From positions 1 to 64,000 of the forward strand of contig SHBD01000004.1 in assembly GCA_004212735.1 (NCBI GenBank): a stretch of 64,000 nucleotides of DNA. The letters run 5' to 3'. Of the stretch, positions 29,275-37,493 are shown in pieces. Each line of letters begins with the position of its first letter. Positions within the stretch are counted from its first letter, which is position 1. The notes under the pieces are model-generated. The model was not told the DNA's origin. It did no database searches and was given only the letters and a program-made list of their open reading frames with translations. The stretch is from SAR116 cluster bacterium (GTDB taxonomy: Bacteria; Pseudomonadota; Alphaproteobacteria; Puniceispirillales; Puniceispirillaceae). The translations under genes and the position numbers were made by a program.

Positions 29275-29844
29275 ATGGAACCTCTTTATGGCAGTGACCA
29301 TCCAACTGACCTGAGCCAGCCAGCAGAACGCGAGGAGGTTCATAACAGACGCATCTATTGCAATGGGTTTGTCCGCAAGGATGGCCTGTTTGACATCGAA
29401 GCAGAGCTGACCGACCACAAAACCTACAGCTTTCCATCTGATTTTCGTGGCGAGGTGACACCCAACATGCCTTTTCATCATATGAAAGTGCGGCTGACGA
29501 TTACCAGCGATTTGGTGATCACCGCGGCTGAGGCCGTTACCATTGCCGGCCCCTATGCCGTTTGCCCGGCGGCCAATGACGTCTTTGCCGATTTGGTTGG
29601 CCTTCAGGTCGGTCCCGGCTGGCGCCGAAAGGTCAGTGCGGCGATTGGTGGTCGGCATGGCTGCACCCACATCACCGAGCTGATGGGACCGGTTGCAACA
29701 ATTGCCTACCAGACCCGATATGGTGAGGAGTCAAGGCAGGCACGCCTGTCCGGCAATGACAATGCAAAGAATTCGCAATCTCGTGACCAACGCTCTAATG
29801 CGCTGGCCAACAGCTGTGTCGCCTATGCCGTTGATGGCACATAA
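29275..29844 (+). CDS. DUF2889 family protein
   Basis: 189 aa. The DUF2889 pattern is clear: HNRRIYCNGFVRKDGLFDIEAELTDHK near the start, FHHMKVRLTI, and the Cys/His-rich end HGCTHITELMGPVATIAYQT. The function of the family is unknown; it often occurs near aromatic-degradation genes, but not here. AAGGA precedes the ATG, which sits two bases after the CorC-type gene. The last 40 residues are Ser/Asn-rich and poorly conserved in character. Confidence 0.88.
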   Translation: MEPLYGSDHPTDLSQPAEREEVHNRRIYCNGFVRKDGLFDIEAELTDHKTYSFPSDFRGEVTPNMPFHHMKVRLTITSDLVITAAEAVTIAGPYAVCPAANDVFADLVGLQVGPGWRRKVSAAIGGRHGCTHITELMGPVATIAYQTRYGEESRQARLSGNDNAKNSQSRDQRSNALANSCVAYAVDGT

Positions 29845-29865
29845 ACTTTTCAGGACAATTACGAC

Positions 29866-30123
29866 TCAGGCCGATAGGTGCAATTCAAGCGCGTGAACGC
29901 TGCTGGCCAATTCCTGTGCCAGTAATTCATTCACCATGCGGTGCCGCTGTAGGCGCGATTTACCCTCGAATATGGCCGCTGTGAGGGTTACGTGAAAATG
30001 TGTCTCACCGCCTTCGCGCCAGCCAGCATGACCAGCGTGATGATGACTAACATCCTTAACCTCAATAAAACTAGGGTTGAGGCCAGATTTTAGCTTTGCC
30101 GCTATGGTATCCGCCATTGGCAT
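29866..30123 (-). CDS. BolA family protein
   Basis: 85 aa. BolA fold signature: IEVKDVSHHHAGHAG, then FHVTLTAAIFEGKSRLQRHRMVNELLAQEL. BolA proteins pair with monothiol glutaredoxins to bind Fe-S clusters or act as stress regulators. GGAG lies 7 bases before the ATG at 30123. It is divergent from the DnaJ-like gene, the usual arrangement beside cobST in alphaproteobacteria. Confidence 0.93.
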   Translation of the reverse strand: MPMADTIAAKLKSGLNPSFIEVKDVSHHHAGHAGWREGGETHFHVTLTAAIFEGKSRLQRHRMVNELLAQELASSVHALELHLSA

Positions 30124-30191
30124 ATGCTATCTCCGTTGGTGGGGGTAAATTGGTTGTCTGCTCAGAGCAGTGCGCTAGCATGGAGTCTATT

Positions 30192-30767
30192 ATGAGACGC
30201 CCCAAAATGCCAGAAATTCCGCTGGATAGCGATGACACCGACAGCGGCACAAAACGCTGCGCTGCCGATGGCTGCGTTGCCGAGGGCATCTATCCAGCGC
30301 CAAGGTCACGGCATGCGCTGCGCGATTATCTGTGGTTTTGCCTTGATCATGTCCGCGCCTACAACAAGTCATGGAATTATTATGAGGGATTGCAGGGGGC
30401 TGCACTCGAGGCTGAAATCCGTCGCGCAACTACCTGGGAGCGTCCAAGTTGGAAATTTGCCACCGGCAAGCCGGGCGATGAAATGTTTAATGACGCCTTC
30501 AACCTGTTCGATTTTGAAAACCGCGAGGACAGCCAGCATCGGCAAAAGCTTACCCCTGAGGAAAAACGCGCCTGGCAAATCATGCGGATGACACCAGTGG
30601 CGGATATGGAGAAGTTGAAAAAGCAGTACAAGCAACTTGCGAAGGAAAATCATCCCGATAGAAATGGGGGTGACGAGAAGGCCGAAGAACGGTTAAAAGA
30701 AATCAATCTGGCCTATGACCTGATCCGCAAATCATTGAATGCCAACGGCAGCAACGCCACCTCTTAG
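30192..30767 (+). CDS. DnaJ-like protein with C-terminal J domain
   Basis: 191 aa. An N-terminal segment carries a C-x4-C pair (KRCAADGCVAEGIYPAP) and YLWFCLDHVRAYNKSWNYYEG. The J domain is at the C-terminus (about residues 135-185) with the HPD motif in AKENHPDRNGG. It would stimulate an Hsp70, with an unknown client. The start at 30192 has GGAG 6 bases upstream. It is followed by cobS after 42 bp; this conserved neighbourhood suggests a role in assembling the CobST chaperone-like complex, which is inference. Confidence 0.9.
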   Translation: MRRPKMPEIPLDSDDTDSGTKRCAADGCVAEGIYPAPRSRHALRDYLWFCLDHVRAYNKSWNYYEGLQGAALEAEIRRATTWERPSWKFATGKPGDEMFNDAFNLFDFENREDSQHRQKLTPEEKRAWQIMRMTPVADMEKLKKQYKQLAKENHPDRNGGDEKAEERLKEINLAYDLIRKSLNANGSNATS

Positions 30768-30809
30768 GCACATCTATCCACGAAAGCTCAGTTCGGAGTA
30801 AGACCAACC

Positions 30810-31817
30810 ATGTCCAGCGCAAATAAAAACCCACAATCTGTTGCCCATCCATTGGGGGCTCCAGATATCACTGTTAATGCCCGCGACGTGTTCGGGCTGG
30901 ACATTGATATGGAAATTCCCGCCTTTTCAGAAGCCTCGGATTATGTGCCAGCAGTTGATAGCTCCTACCAGTTCGACCACGATACGACACTGGCTATTCT
31001 TGCTGGCTTTGGGTTCAACCGCCGTGTGATGATCCAGGGCTATCACGGCACCGGCAAATCAACACATATCGAACAGGTTGCCACACGGTTGAACTGGCCC
31101 TGTATCCGGGTCAACCTTGACAGTCATATCAGCCGAATTGACCTGATTGGCAAGGACGCGATCGTGTTGCGTGACGGCAAGCAGGTAACAGAATTCCGTG
31201 AGGGTATTCTGCCATGGGCGCTGCAGAATCCCGTGGCGTTGGTTTTTGATGAATATGATGCTGGCCGGGCGGATGTGATGTTTGTAATCCAGCGCGTTCT
31301 AGAAGTTGATGGCAAGCTCACTCTTCTCGATAGTAACAAGGTGATTCATCCAAACCCTTTCTTCCGGTTGTTTGCCACTGCCAACACCGTCGGATTGGGC
31401 GATACAACGGGCCTGTATCATGGCACCCAGCAAATCAATCAGGGCCAGATGGACCGGTGGTCGATCGTATCGACGCTGAACTATCTCGAGCATGACGATG
31501 AAGTTGGCATTGTCCGCGCAAAGCTGCCCGAATATGCAACCACCAAGGGCGGTGAGACCATCGATGCCATGGTGCGAATGGCCGACATGACACGCAAGGG
31601 CTTCATGGCCGGAGACCTCTCCACAGTGATGTCGCCGCGTACGGTTATCACCTGGGCGGAAAACGCCACAATCCTCGGCGATATCACTGTCGCCTTCAGG
31701 CTCAGCTTTCTCAACAAATGCGATGAGATTGAGCGACCAACAGTCGCCGAATATTACCAGCGTTGCTTTGGCATTGATTTGCCTGAGGCACCTGTTCGCC
31801 AAGCCAACGCCAGCTAG
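30810..31817 (+). CDS. cobS: Cobaltochelatase subunit CobS (AAA+ ATPase)
   Basis: 335 aa. AAA+ MoxR/CobS-type ATPase with an N-terminal [21 protein letters not shown] region, Walker [12 protein letters not shown], Walker [11 protein letters not shown], and the sensor-1 region [14 protein letters not shown]. With CobT it forms a ring that powers cobalt insertion by CobN in aerobic B12 synthesis. No cobN or other cob gene is present in this window. cobT follows after 12 bp. Confidence 0.96.
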   Translation: MSSANKNPQSVAHPLGAPDITVNARDVFGLDIDMEIPAFSEASDYVPAVDSSYQFDHDTTLAILAGFGFNRRVMIQGYHGTGKSTHIEQVATRLNWPCIRVNLDSHISRIDLIGKDAIVLRDGKQVTEFREGILPWALQNPVALVFDEYDAGRADVMFVIQRVLEVDGKLTLLDSNKVIHPNPFFRLFATANTVGLGDTTGLYHGTQQINQGQMDRWSIVSTLNYLEHDDEVGIVRAKLPEYATTKGGETIDAMVRMADMTRKGFMAGDLSTVMSPRTVITWAENATILGDITVAFRLSFLNKCDEIERPTVAEYYQRCFGIDLPEAPVRQANAS

Positions 31818-31829
31818 GACCAGACGCTT

Positions 31830-33680
31830 ATGGCCAACGAAGATCCAGACCAGCAGTTTCTGAAATCCACCGCCGCGACGATGCGGGCGCTGGCAGGTGG
31901 CTGCCAGCATCAGGTGACCTATGCTGGAACCGACACGCATATTGGTGAGAGTGACGTACGATTGCCGTCTTTTCCACCGACAGCGACACCAGCGCAACGG
32001 GCAAGCATGCGAGGCGCCGCAGATGGAGCGGCCCTCTGGCTAGCCCATCACAACAAAAAGACACATAGAAAATTATGCCCATCACTCGATGGTGCCCGTG
32101 CAATTTTTGAGTCTGCCGAGCGCGCAAGGGTAGAAGCCATCGGCGCACGACAACTTGTCGGTGTCGGCGCCAATCTCGAGGCTACCTTGAATCAGCGTTA
32201 TGAAAGCAGACAGATCGAGGCGCCGGGCAGTGCCGATGAGGCAGGCATTGCCGAGGTCGTTCGTCTTCTTCTGCGTGAGGATCTTACCGGTGCAGCCCCC
32301 CCACAAAATCTCTCGATGGTTCTCGATCTGTGGCGCCCCTGGGTCAAAAGCCGTGCCGGCGATCTGATGCAGGAGCTCGCCAAAAATCTGGAAGATCAGG
32401 AGAAATTTGCACAATTGTCACGTCAACTGATTGGCGCGCTTGAGAGTGATCTGGGTGACTCCAGCTCCGATCAGGATGATCAGTCAGACAGCGACGATGA
32501 TCAGGATGACAACGGCGACAGCCAAAGCGATCAGGATGGCGAGCAGGAAGCCGTTGGCGAGGATCAAAGCGACGGTGACGACAGCCAGACCATGGATGAT
32601 ACTGGCGACGCCGGCTCCGCCGAGGAAGGCGACATGGCTGACGCGGATGGCGCAGAGGACGGCATGTCAGATGGGGAAACGCCGAACTCTGACATGCAGG
32701 GCCATAATCAGGATCGCGGCGCGCCCACAGATGCCTACAAGGTATTTGACACGCGCTTTGATGAGGTAGTTGATGCACCTGATCTTTGTGATGAGGAGGA
32801 ACTCATCCGGCTGAGGCAAATGCTCGACCGGCATATGGAAAATGTTACCAGCATTGTGGGCAAGCTGGCCAACCGGCTGCAACGCAAACTGATGGCACAC
32901 CAAAACCGTTCATGGGATTTCGACCTCGAGGAGGGTATCCTTGACGCCGCCAAACTTCATCGCGTTGTTACACAGCCACTAAGCCCCCTGTCCTACAAAC
33001 AGGAACAGGACACCAAATTCCGCGACACTGTTGTAACCCTGTTACTTGATAATTCAGGCTCAATGCGCGGCAGGCCCATCACCATTGCGGCCGTTACCGC
33101 AGATATTCTTGCCCGCACACTGGAACGGTGTGGGGTAAAGGTGGAAATTCTCGGCTTCACTACCAGAGCATGGAAGGGGGGTCAGTCGCGTGAACTCTGG
33201 CAGCAGGCTGGCAAGCCACCCGCGCCGGGACGGCTGAATGACTTGCGCCACATCATCTACAAGTCTGCTGATGCGCCGTGGCGTCGTGCAAAGAAATCAC
33301 TTGGACTGATGCTGCGTGAGGGCATTTTAAAGGAAAACATCGATGGCGAGGCGCTGTTATGGGCTCACGACCGTCTTTTGGCGAGGAGAGAGGATCGTCG
33401 GATCATGATGGTCATTTCTGATGGTGCGCCCGTCGATGATTCGACTCTGTCAGTCAACAGCGGCAGCTATCTGGAAAAGCATCTTCGCGATGTGATCAGC
33501 TACATAGAGTCAAAATCACCAGTGGAATTGCTGGCCATCGGTATTGGCCATGACGTCACACGCTATTACCGGCGCGCGGTTACCATCACCGACGTCGATC
33601 AGCTGGGCGGTGCTGTTGTTGGCCAATTGACAGATTTGTTTGACGAGGATGTGACGCAGCGCAGCAAACGGGTCGCCTGA
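31830..33680 (+). CDS. cobT: Cobaltochelatase subunit CobT
   Basis: 616 aa. The N-terminal helical domain begins [16 protein letters not shown] long very acidic Asp/Ser/Gln-rich linker spans about residues 205-300. A C-terminal von Willebrand A domain carries the MIDAS motif LLLDNSGSM and [12 protein letters not shown]. CobT couples CobS ATP hydrolysis to CobN. AGGA lies upstream of the start. The gene ends just before a bidirectional hairpin shared with rpmB. Confidence 0.95.
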   Translation: MANEDPDQQFLKSTAATMRALAGGCQHQVTYAGTDTHIGESDVRLPSFPPTATPAQRASMRGAADGAALWLAHHNKKTHRKLCPSLDGARAIFESAERARVEAIGARQLVGVGANLEATLNQRYESRQIEAPGSADEAGIAEVVRLLLREDLTGAAPPQNLSMVLDLWRPWVKSRAGDLMQELAKNLEDQEKFAQLSRQLIGALESDLGDSSSDQDDQSDSDDDQDDNGDSQSDQDGEQEAVGEDQSDGDDSQTMDDTGDAGSAEEGDMADADGAEDGMSDGETPNSDMQGHNQDRGAPTDAYKVFDTRFDEVVDAPDLCDEEELIRLRQMLDRHMENVTSIVGKLANRLQRKLMAHQNRSWDFDLEEGILDAAKLHRVVTQPLSPLSYKQEQDTKFRDTVVTLLLDNSGSMRGRPITIAAVTADILARTLERCGVKVEILGFTTRAWKGGQSRELWQQAGKPPAPGRLNDLRHIIYKSADAPWRRAKKSLGLMLREGILKENIDGEALLWAHDRLLARREDRRIMMVISDGAPVDDSTLSVNSGSYLEKHLRDVISYIESKSPVELLAIGIGHDVTRYYRRAVTITDVDQLGGAVVGQLTDLFDEDVTQRSKRVA

Positions 33681-33701
33681 TCCAAGCGAGACTGAAGGCA
33701 T

Positions 33702-33728
33702 AAAAAAACCCCACTAAAGAGCGGGGTT
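33702..33728 (-). terminator. Rho-independent terminator of rpmB (shared with cobT)
   Basis: Arms AACCCC (33707-33712) and GGGGTT (33723-33728) enclose an inner CT/AG pair and an AAAG loop. On the minus strand the hairpin is followed by seven T residues (33708-33702), the classic layout for terminating rpmB. On the plus strand the T-run after it is weaker, so cobT termination is less certain. Confidence 0.8.
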
Positions 33729-33748
33729 GTTCAACCTTTTTGTGCCGC

Positions 33749-34036
33749 CTATTCAGCTACACTGGCTGCCATAATTTCCCGCTTCAGCATTTTTGCTTCA
33801 TCGGCAAGTTCAGCATTGCGCGCCTGCATCAAAAATGCATCCAGACCACCGTGCTTTTCAATGGTCCGCATTGCGCTTGTTGACAGTCGCAGACTGACTT
33901 TTCTACCCAGCACATCGCTCTGGATGCTGGCATGCTGGAGATTGGGAAGGAATCGGCGGCGCGTGCGATTGTTCGCATGGCTGACGTTGTTGCCTGACAT
34001 GACGGTCTTACCGGTGATTTGACAGCGTTTCGCCAT
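33749..34036 (-). CDS. rpmB: 50S ribosomal protein L28
   Basis: 95 aa. Opens [29 protein letters not shown], which is diagnostic, and has FLPNLQHAS plus the alphaproteobacterial extension [15 protein letters not shown]. Structural protein of the large ribosomal subunit. GGGAG precedes the ATG. It has its own terminator and is convergent with cobT, as in many alphaproteobacteria. Confidence 0.97.
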   Translation of the reverse strand: MAKRCQITGKTVMSGNNVSHANNRTRRRFLPNLQHASIQSDVLGRKVSLRLSTSAMRTIEKHGGLDAFLMQARNAELADEAKMLKREIMAASVAE

Positions 34037-34262
34037 GGTAATGGCTCCCTAAACCTGTGGGTGTCACCCCTACTGAAATATGATGCGTGGGTATAGGCCA
34101 GCGATGGCAGAAGGTCAACCCACAATTCGGCCGTGGCCGAGCATGCGCGCGGGTCACACAAAAAATCACCAAGCTCAGGAAAAAGTTGCCTGACATTAGG
34201 AATTTATTAAACCCTTTGCATTAACCTGATCTATTCAAAAGGATAGCCAAAAGGAATAGGAA

Positions 34263-34682
34263 ATGGCGCGAGTTGCAAATTCAGGGAAACGTCCCCCCCA
34301 TGCCGAACCCAAATCAAGCCCACATTCGACGCGGCCAACACGTCTAAAGCGAAATATCCGTTTCAATGGTAAGCGCACGACGATTGTTCTTGAGCCATAT
34401 GTCTGGGACAGCATTGATGCCATTTTGCTGCAGGAAGAAATCAATTTGGATGAATTCTGCGAGGCGGTAAATTGTGTCAGACTACATTCCAGCCTTGCGT
34501 CTGCAGCGCGTATGGTGGTTCTGGCCTATTTCCGCATTCTCGACGGGTTGAACAGGCCACCGTTCACGCCCATCGATCACAGCGCACCCACCGCTATGCA
34601 GGAGCCTTATTCTGTCACCAATACAGTTTCGGTTCTGCCACTTGCAATCCGGCGCTTTGCGCAAGATGAAGCGAATGATTGA
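34263..34682 (+). CDS. RHH_4-type ribbon-helix-helix protein
   Basis: 139 aa. The ribbon-helix-helix core is at about residues 28-85: RNIRFNGKRTTIVLEPYVWDSID, then SSLASAARMVVLAYFR, matching the RHH_4 family of alphaproteobacterial DNA-binding-like proteins. Targets are unknown. A purine-rich AAAAGGAATAGGAA precedes the ATG. The last 22 codons overlap the 3' end of pyrD on the opposite strand by 68 bp; the core ends well before that overlap. Confidence 0.85.
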   Translation: MARVANSGKRPPHAEPKSSPHSTRPTRLKRNIRFNGKRTTIVLEPYVWDSIDAILLQEEINLDEFCEAVNCVRLHSSLASAARMVVLAYFRILDGLNRPPFTPIDHSAPTAMQEPYSVTNTVSVLPLAIRRFAQDEAND

Positions 34683-35730
34683 TGGCGTCGCGGGCGTTGG
34701 GAATTTTTCCTGATGCGGTTGCTACATCGGCACACCCATCACATTCCAGCAACAGTTTCAGTTCGAAAAGGATGGTTGCAGGTAGACCCGGACCGTCAAG
34801 CGCGAGGCCCGTATAGAGCTGCACCAGATCAGCACCGACAAGCAGCTTTGCATATGCCTGCCAGCCGCTGGCAACGCCGCCAACACCAATGACCGTCAGT
34901 TGATCCTTAGCAAGTGACGCCACCTCAGCAAGAACTGCCGTTGACATCGCGAACAACGGCGCGCCTGACAGCCCCCCCTGTTCGCAGGCTACCGGGGACG
35001 CCAACCCCTTCGGACGGGCCACCGTCGTGTTGGTCGCAATGATTCCGTCTACATTGTGGTCGATACAGCATGCAATAATCTTTCTGATTTCTGAAATCTC
35101 AAGATCAGGCGCCATTTTCAAGAATAATGGAATTTTCTTTCCCGATTCGGCAAGACCCGATCTGCCAGCTGCCAGCAGATGCTGCAACAGCTGATCGGCC
35201 TGCAGATCACGAAGCCCCGGAGTGTTTGGCGAGGAGATGTTCAGGGTTATGTAATCAGCAAATGCGGCAAGCCGCGCAACGGCGACATGATAATCCTCAA
35301 TCGGGTCGGCGCTGGTTTTATTGGCACCGACATTAACCCCGAGAATTGCTGGGCGGTGTTGTTTCGCAGCCAGATTTCGCGCGGCATATTCGATACCGTT
35401 TCCATTGAACCCGTAGCGGTTGATCACGGCTTCATCGGCAGGCAGACGAAACACCCGTGGCCGCGGGTTTCCGGGTTGCGGCAAGGGTGTGACAGTGCCG
35501 ATTTCAACATGGCCAAACCCAAGGCGCATAGCCCCTGAAAAACACTCTGCATTCTTGTCAAAACCTGCGGCCAGCCCCAATGGATTGTCAAAGCGCATAC
35601 CGGCAACAGTCAGCGGCAAAGATGGCACATCAGGCTTCGGGCCAATATTCAACTGCAATGTCCGTACCGCCGCCCGGTGCGCCGCTTCTGCGGGAAGGCA
35701 ACGCGCCAGCGCCGCAGCCGCGCGCCACAT
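34615..35730 (-). CDS. pyrD: Dihydroorotate dehydrogenase (quinone), class 2
   Basis: 371 aa. The N-terminal amphipathic helix region (WRAAAALARCLPAEAAHR) is typical of membrane-bound class 2 enzymes. Further motifs are FDNPLGLAAGFDKNAE, TPLPQPGNPRPR, the catalytic-serine loop NISSPNTPGLRDLQ and the FMN-binding IGVGGV. It oxidises dihydroorotate with ubiquinone in pyrimidine synthesis. The ATG at 35730 overlaps the lysS stop (TGATG); a TTG one codon earlier is possible. Confidence 0.95.
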   Translation of the reverse strand: MWRAAAALARCLPAEAAHRAAVRTLQLNIGPKPDVPSLPLTVAGMRFDNPLGLAAGFDKNAECFSGAMRLGFGHVEIGTVTPLPQPGNPRPRVFRLPADEAVINRYGFNGNGIEYAARNLAAKQHRPAILGVNVGANKTSADPIEDYHVAVARLAAFADYITLNISSPNTPGLRDLQADQLLQHLLAAGRSGLAESGKKIPLFLKMAPDLEISEIRKIIACCIDHNVDGIIATNTTVARPKGLASPVACEQGGLSGAPLFAMSTAVLAEVASLAKDQLTVIGVGGVASGWQAYAKLLVGADLVQLYTGLALDGPGLPATILFELKLLLECDGCADVATASGKIPNARDAINHSLHLAQSAGLQVAEPKLYW

Positions 35731-37376
35731 CAACCCTCAGCCCCTACTTTATCAGCAAGTTTTCCCGCAAGCGCATCTGTCAACAAAAGACGCGTTTTCT
35801 CGCGCCCATAAAGCGCAAAGAATGATCCCATGCGCGGCCCTTCAGATTGACCAAGCAGCACCTGATAGAGACATTGAAACCAGTCACGCAAATTCTCATA
35901 ACCAGCCGCCTTGCCGGTGGCATAGACAGCTGATTGAATATCCTCAGCCGGGGCATCATCAGCCAGCGCATCAAAGGCGGCAAGCAGGGCCGTTATGTGT
36001 TTGCCCTCGGTTTCGGTCGGCAGACGGTAGGTTTTTGTCGGACGAACCAGATCCTGATGGTAATTCACCGCATACCCGATCAAGCGGTCCAACTCGGGAT
36101 GTGTCTTGGCAGTAACACCCGGGGCATAGTCACTGACATACCGCCAGACAACGGACGGCTGCTCCGCCAGGCAGACCGCCGCTAAATTGAGCAGCAAAGT
36201 GAAGGTAACGGGCAGCACCGTTACTTCGGGAACACCGCTATGGATGTGCCACACCGGGTTCTCCATCTGGGCTGCGCTATCCTGATCACCGATCTTTGTG
36301 CGGTGCTGATAATATTCATCGACTGTTTTTGGAATGACGTCAAAATGCAGCCGCTTGGCCCGCTTTGGCTGATTATACATGAACAGTGACAGCGATTCGG
36401 GGCTGCCATATCGCAGCCACTCATCAATGGTCAGGCCATTGCCCTTGGATTTGGAAATCTTCTCGCCATTCGCGTCAAGAAACAGCTCGTATGAAATGCC
36501 AACAGGCGGCGTGCCACCAAGCGCCCGCGTAATTTTTGAGGATTGAGTGACCGAGTCAATCAAATCCTTGCCACTCATCTCATAGTCAACGCCAAGGGCA
36601 AACCAGCGCATTGCCCAATCAGCCTTCCACTGGAGCTTGCAGGAACCGCCGGTTACCTTTGTCTCAACCTCGGCATCTGTATCGGGATGAATGTAAGTAA
36701 TGCTGTCATTGGCAACATCACGGGCAATAACCTTGGCCTGCAGCACCTTCCCACTATCGGGACAAACCGGAAAGAACGGGCTGTAGGTGGCCTGTCGTTC
36801 AGCGCCAAGCGTCGGCAACATGATCTTCATGATTGCCTCATAACGGTCAAGCACCGTGCGTAGGGCATCATCAAAATCACCTGCCTTGTAGCAGCGGGTC
36901 GAGCTAACAAATTCATAATCAAATCCGAAGGAGTCCAGAAACGCCTGCAATCTTGCGTTGTTATGATCACCAAAGGACGGCGCGGTGCCGAACGGGTCTT
37001 TGACAGCGGTGAGCGGCATGTCCAGATAGGGGATCAATTGTTCGGGGTCTGGTAAGTTGGTTGGGATTTTGCGGAACCCATCCATATCATCAGAAAAACA
37101 GATCAACCGTGTCTTTGCGCCTGTCATTGTCTCAAAGGCATGGCGCACCATCGTCGTCCGCACAACCTCGCCAAATGTGCCAATATGCGGCAGACCTGAT
37201 GGCCCATATCCAGTTTCAAAGACGACCACGTCCTTGCCGCCTGTTCTCTCAAGCCGCTGGAGCAAATTACGGGCTTCAGCAAAGGGCCAGGCCTTCGCAT
37301 CACTGGCGATGTCCCTCAAGGCAGAAACAGCATCCGTCATATCCGGTTTTCCAAGTTCTCTTATCTGGGTTTTCAT
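35730..37376 (-). CDS. lysS: Class I lysyl-tRNA synthetase
   Basis: 548 aa. This is the archaeal-type class I LysRS, not the class II enzyme of most bacteria. The Rossmann signature is PSGLPHIGTFGEV (HIGH-like) and the second is KISKSKGNG (KMSKS-like). FSDDMDGFRKIP and the helical anticodon-binding C-terminus agree. Class I LysRS is known in alphaproteobacteria and spirochaetes. The gene is co-directional with and overlaps pyrD. An internal ATG 12 codons in is a weaker start candidate. Confidence 0.96.
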   Translation of the reverse strand: MKTQIRELGKPDMTDAVSALRDIASDAKAWPFAEARNLLQRLERTGGKDVVVFETGYGPSGLPHIGTFGEVVRTTMVRHAFETMTGAKTRLICFSDDMDGFRKIPTNLPDPEQLIPYLDMPLTAVKDPFGTAPSFGDHNNARLQAFLDSFGFDYEFVSSTRCYKAGDFDDALRTVLDRYEAIMKIMLPTLGAERQATYSPFFPVCPDSGKVLQAKVIARDVANDSITYIHPDTDAEVETKVTGGSCKLQWKADWAMRWFALGVDYEMSGKDLIDSVTQSSKITRALGGTPPVGISYELFLDANGEKISKSKGNGLTIDEWLRYGSPESLSLFMYNQPKRAKRLHFDVIPKTVDEYYQHRTKIGDQDSAAQMENPVWHIHSGVPEVTVLPVTFTLLLNLAAVCLAEQPSVVWRYVSDYAPGVTAKTHPELDRLIGYAVNYHQDLVRPTKTYRLPTETEGKHITALLAAFDALADDAPAEDIQSAVYATGKAAGYENLRDWFQCLYQVLLGQSEGPRMGSFFALYGREKTRLLLTDALAGKLADKVGAEG

Positions 37377-37493
37377 ATGTGTGTCCCACTTCCAGAACAG
37401 GCTGGCTGCGGCGGTCGGCTATCATATGCCGCAAATTGCGGATGCAGGCAAGCTGTACTGGCAGCCAGCCCGTTTTAACGCTATATCTGGCTA

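Noticed and set aside
32450-32700. GATCAGGATGA-like repeats in cobT as a tandem repeat locus
   Set aside because: They encode the Asp/Ser/Gln-rich linker normal for CobT.
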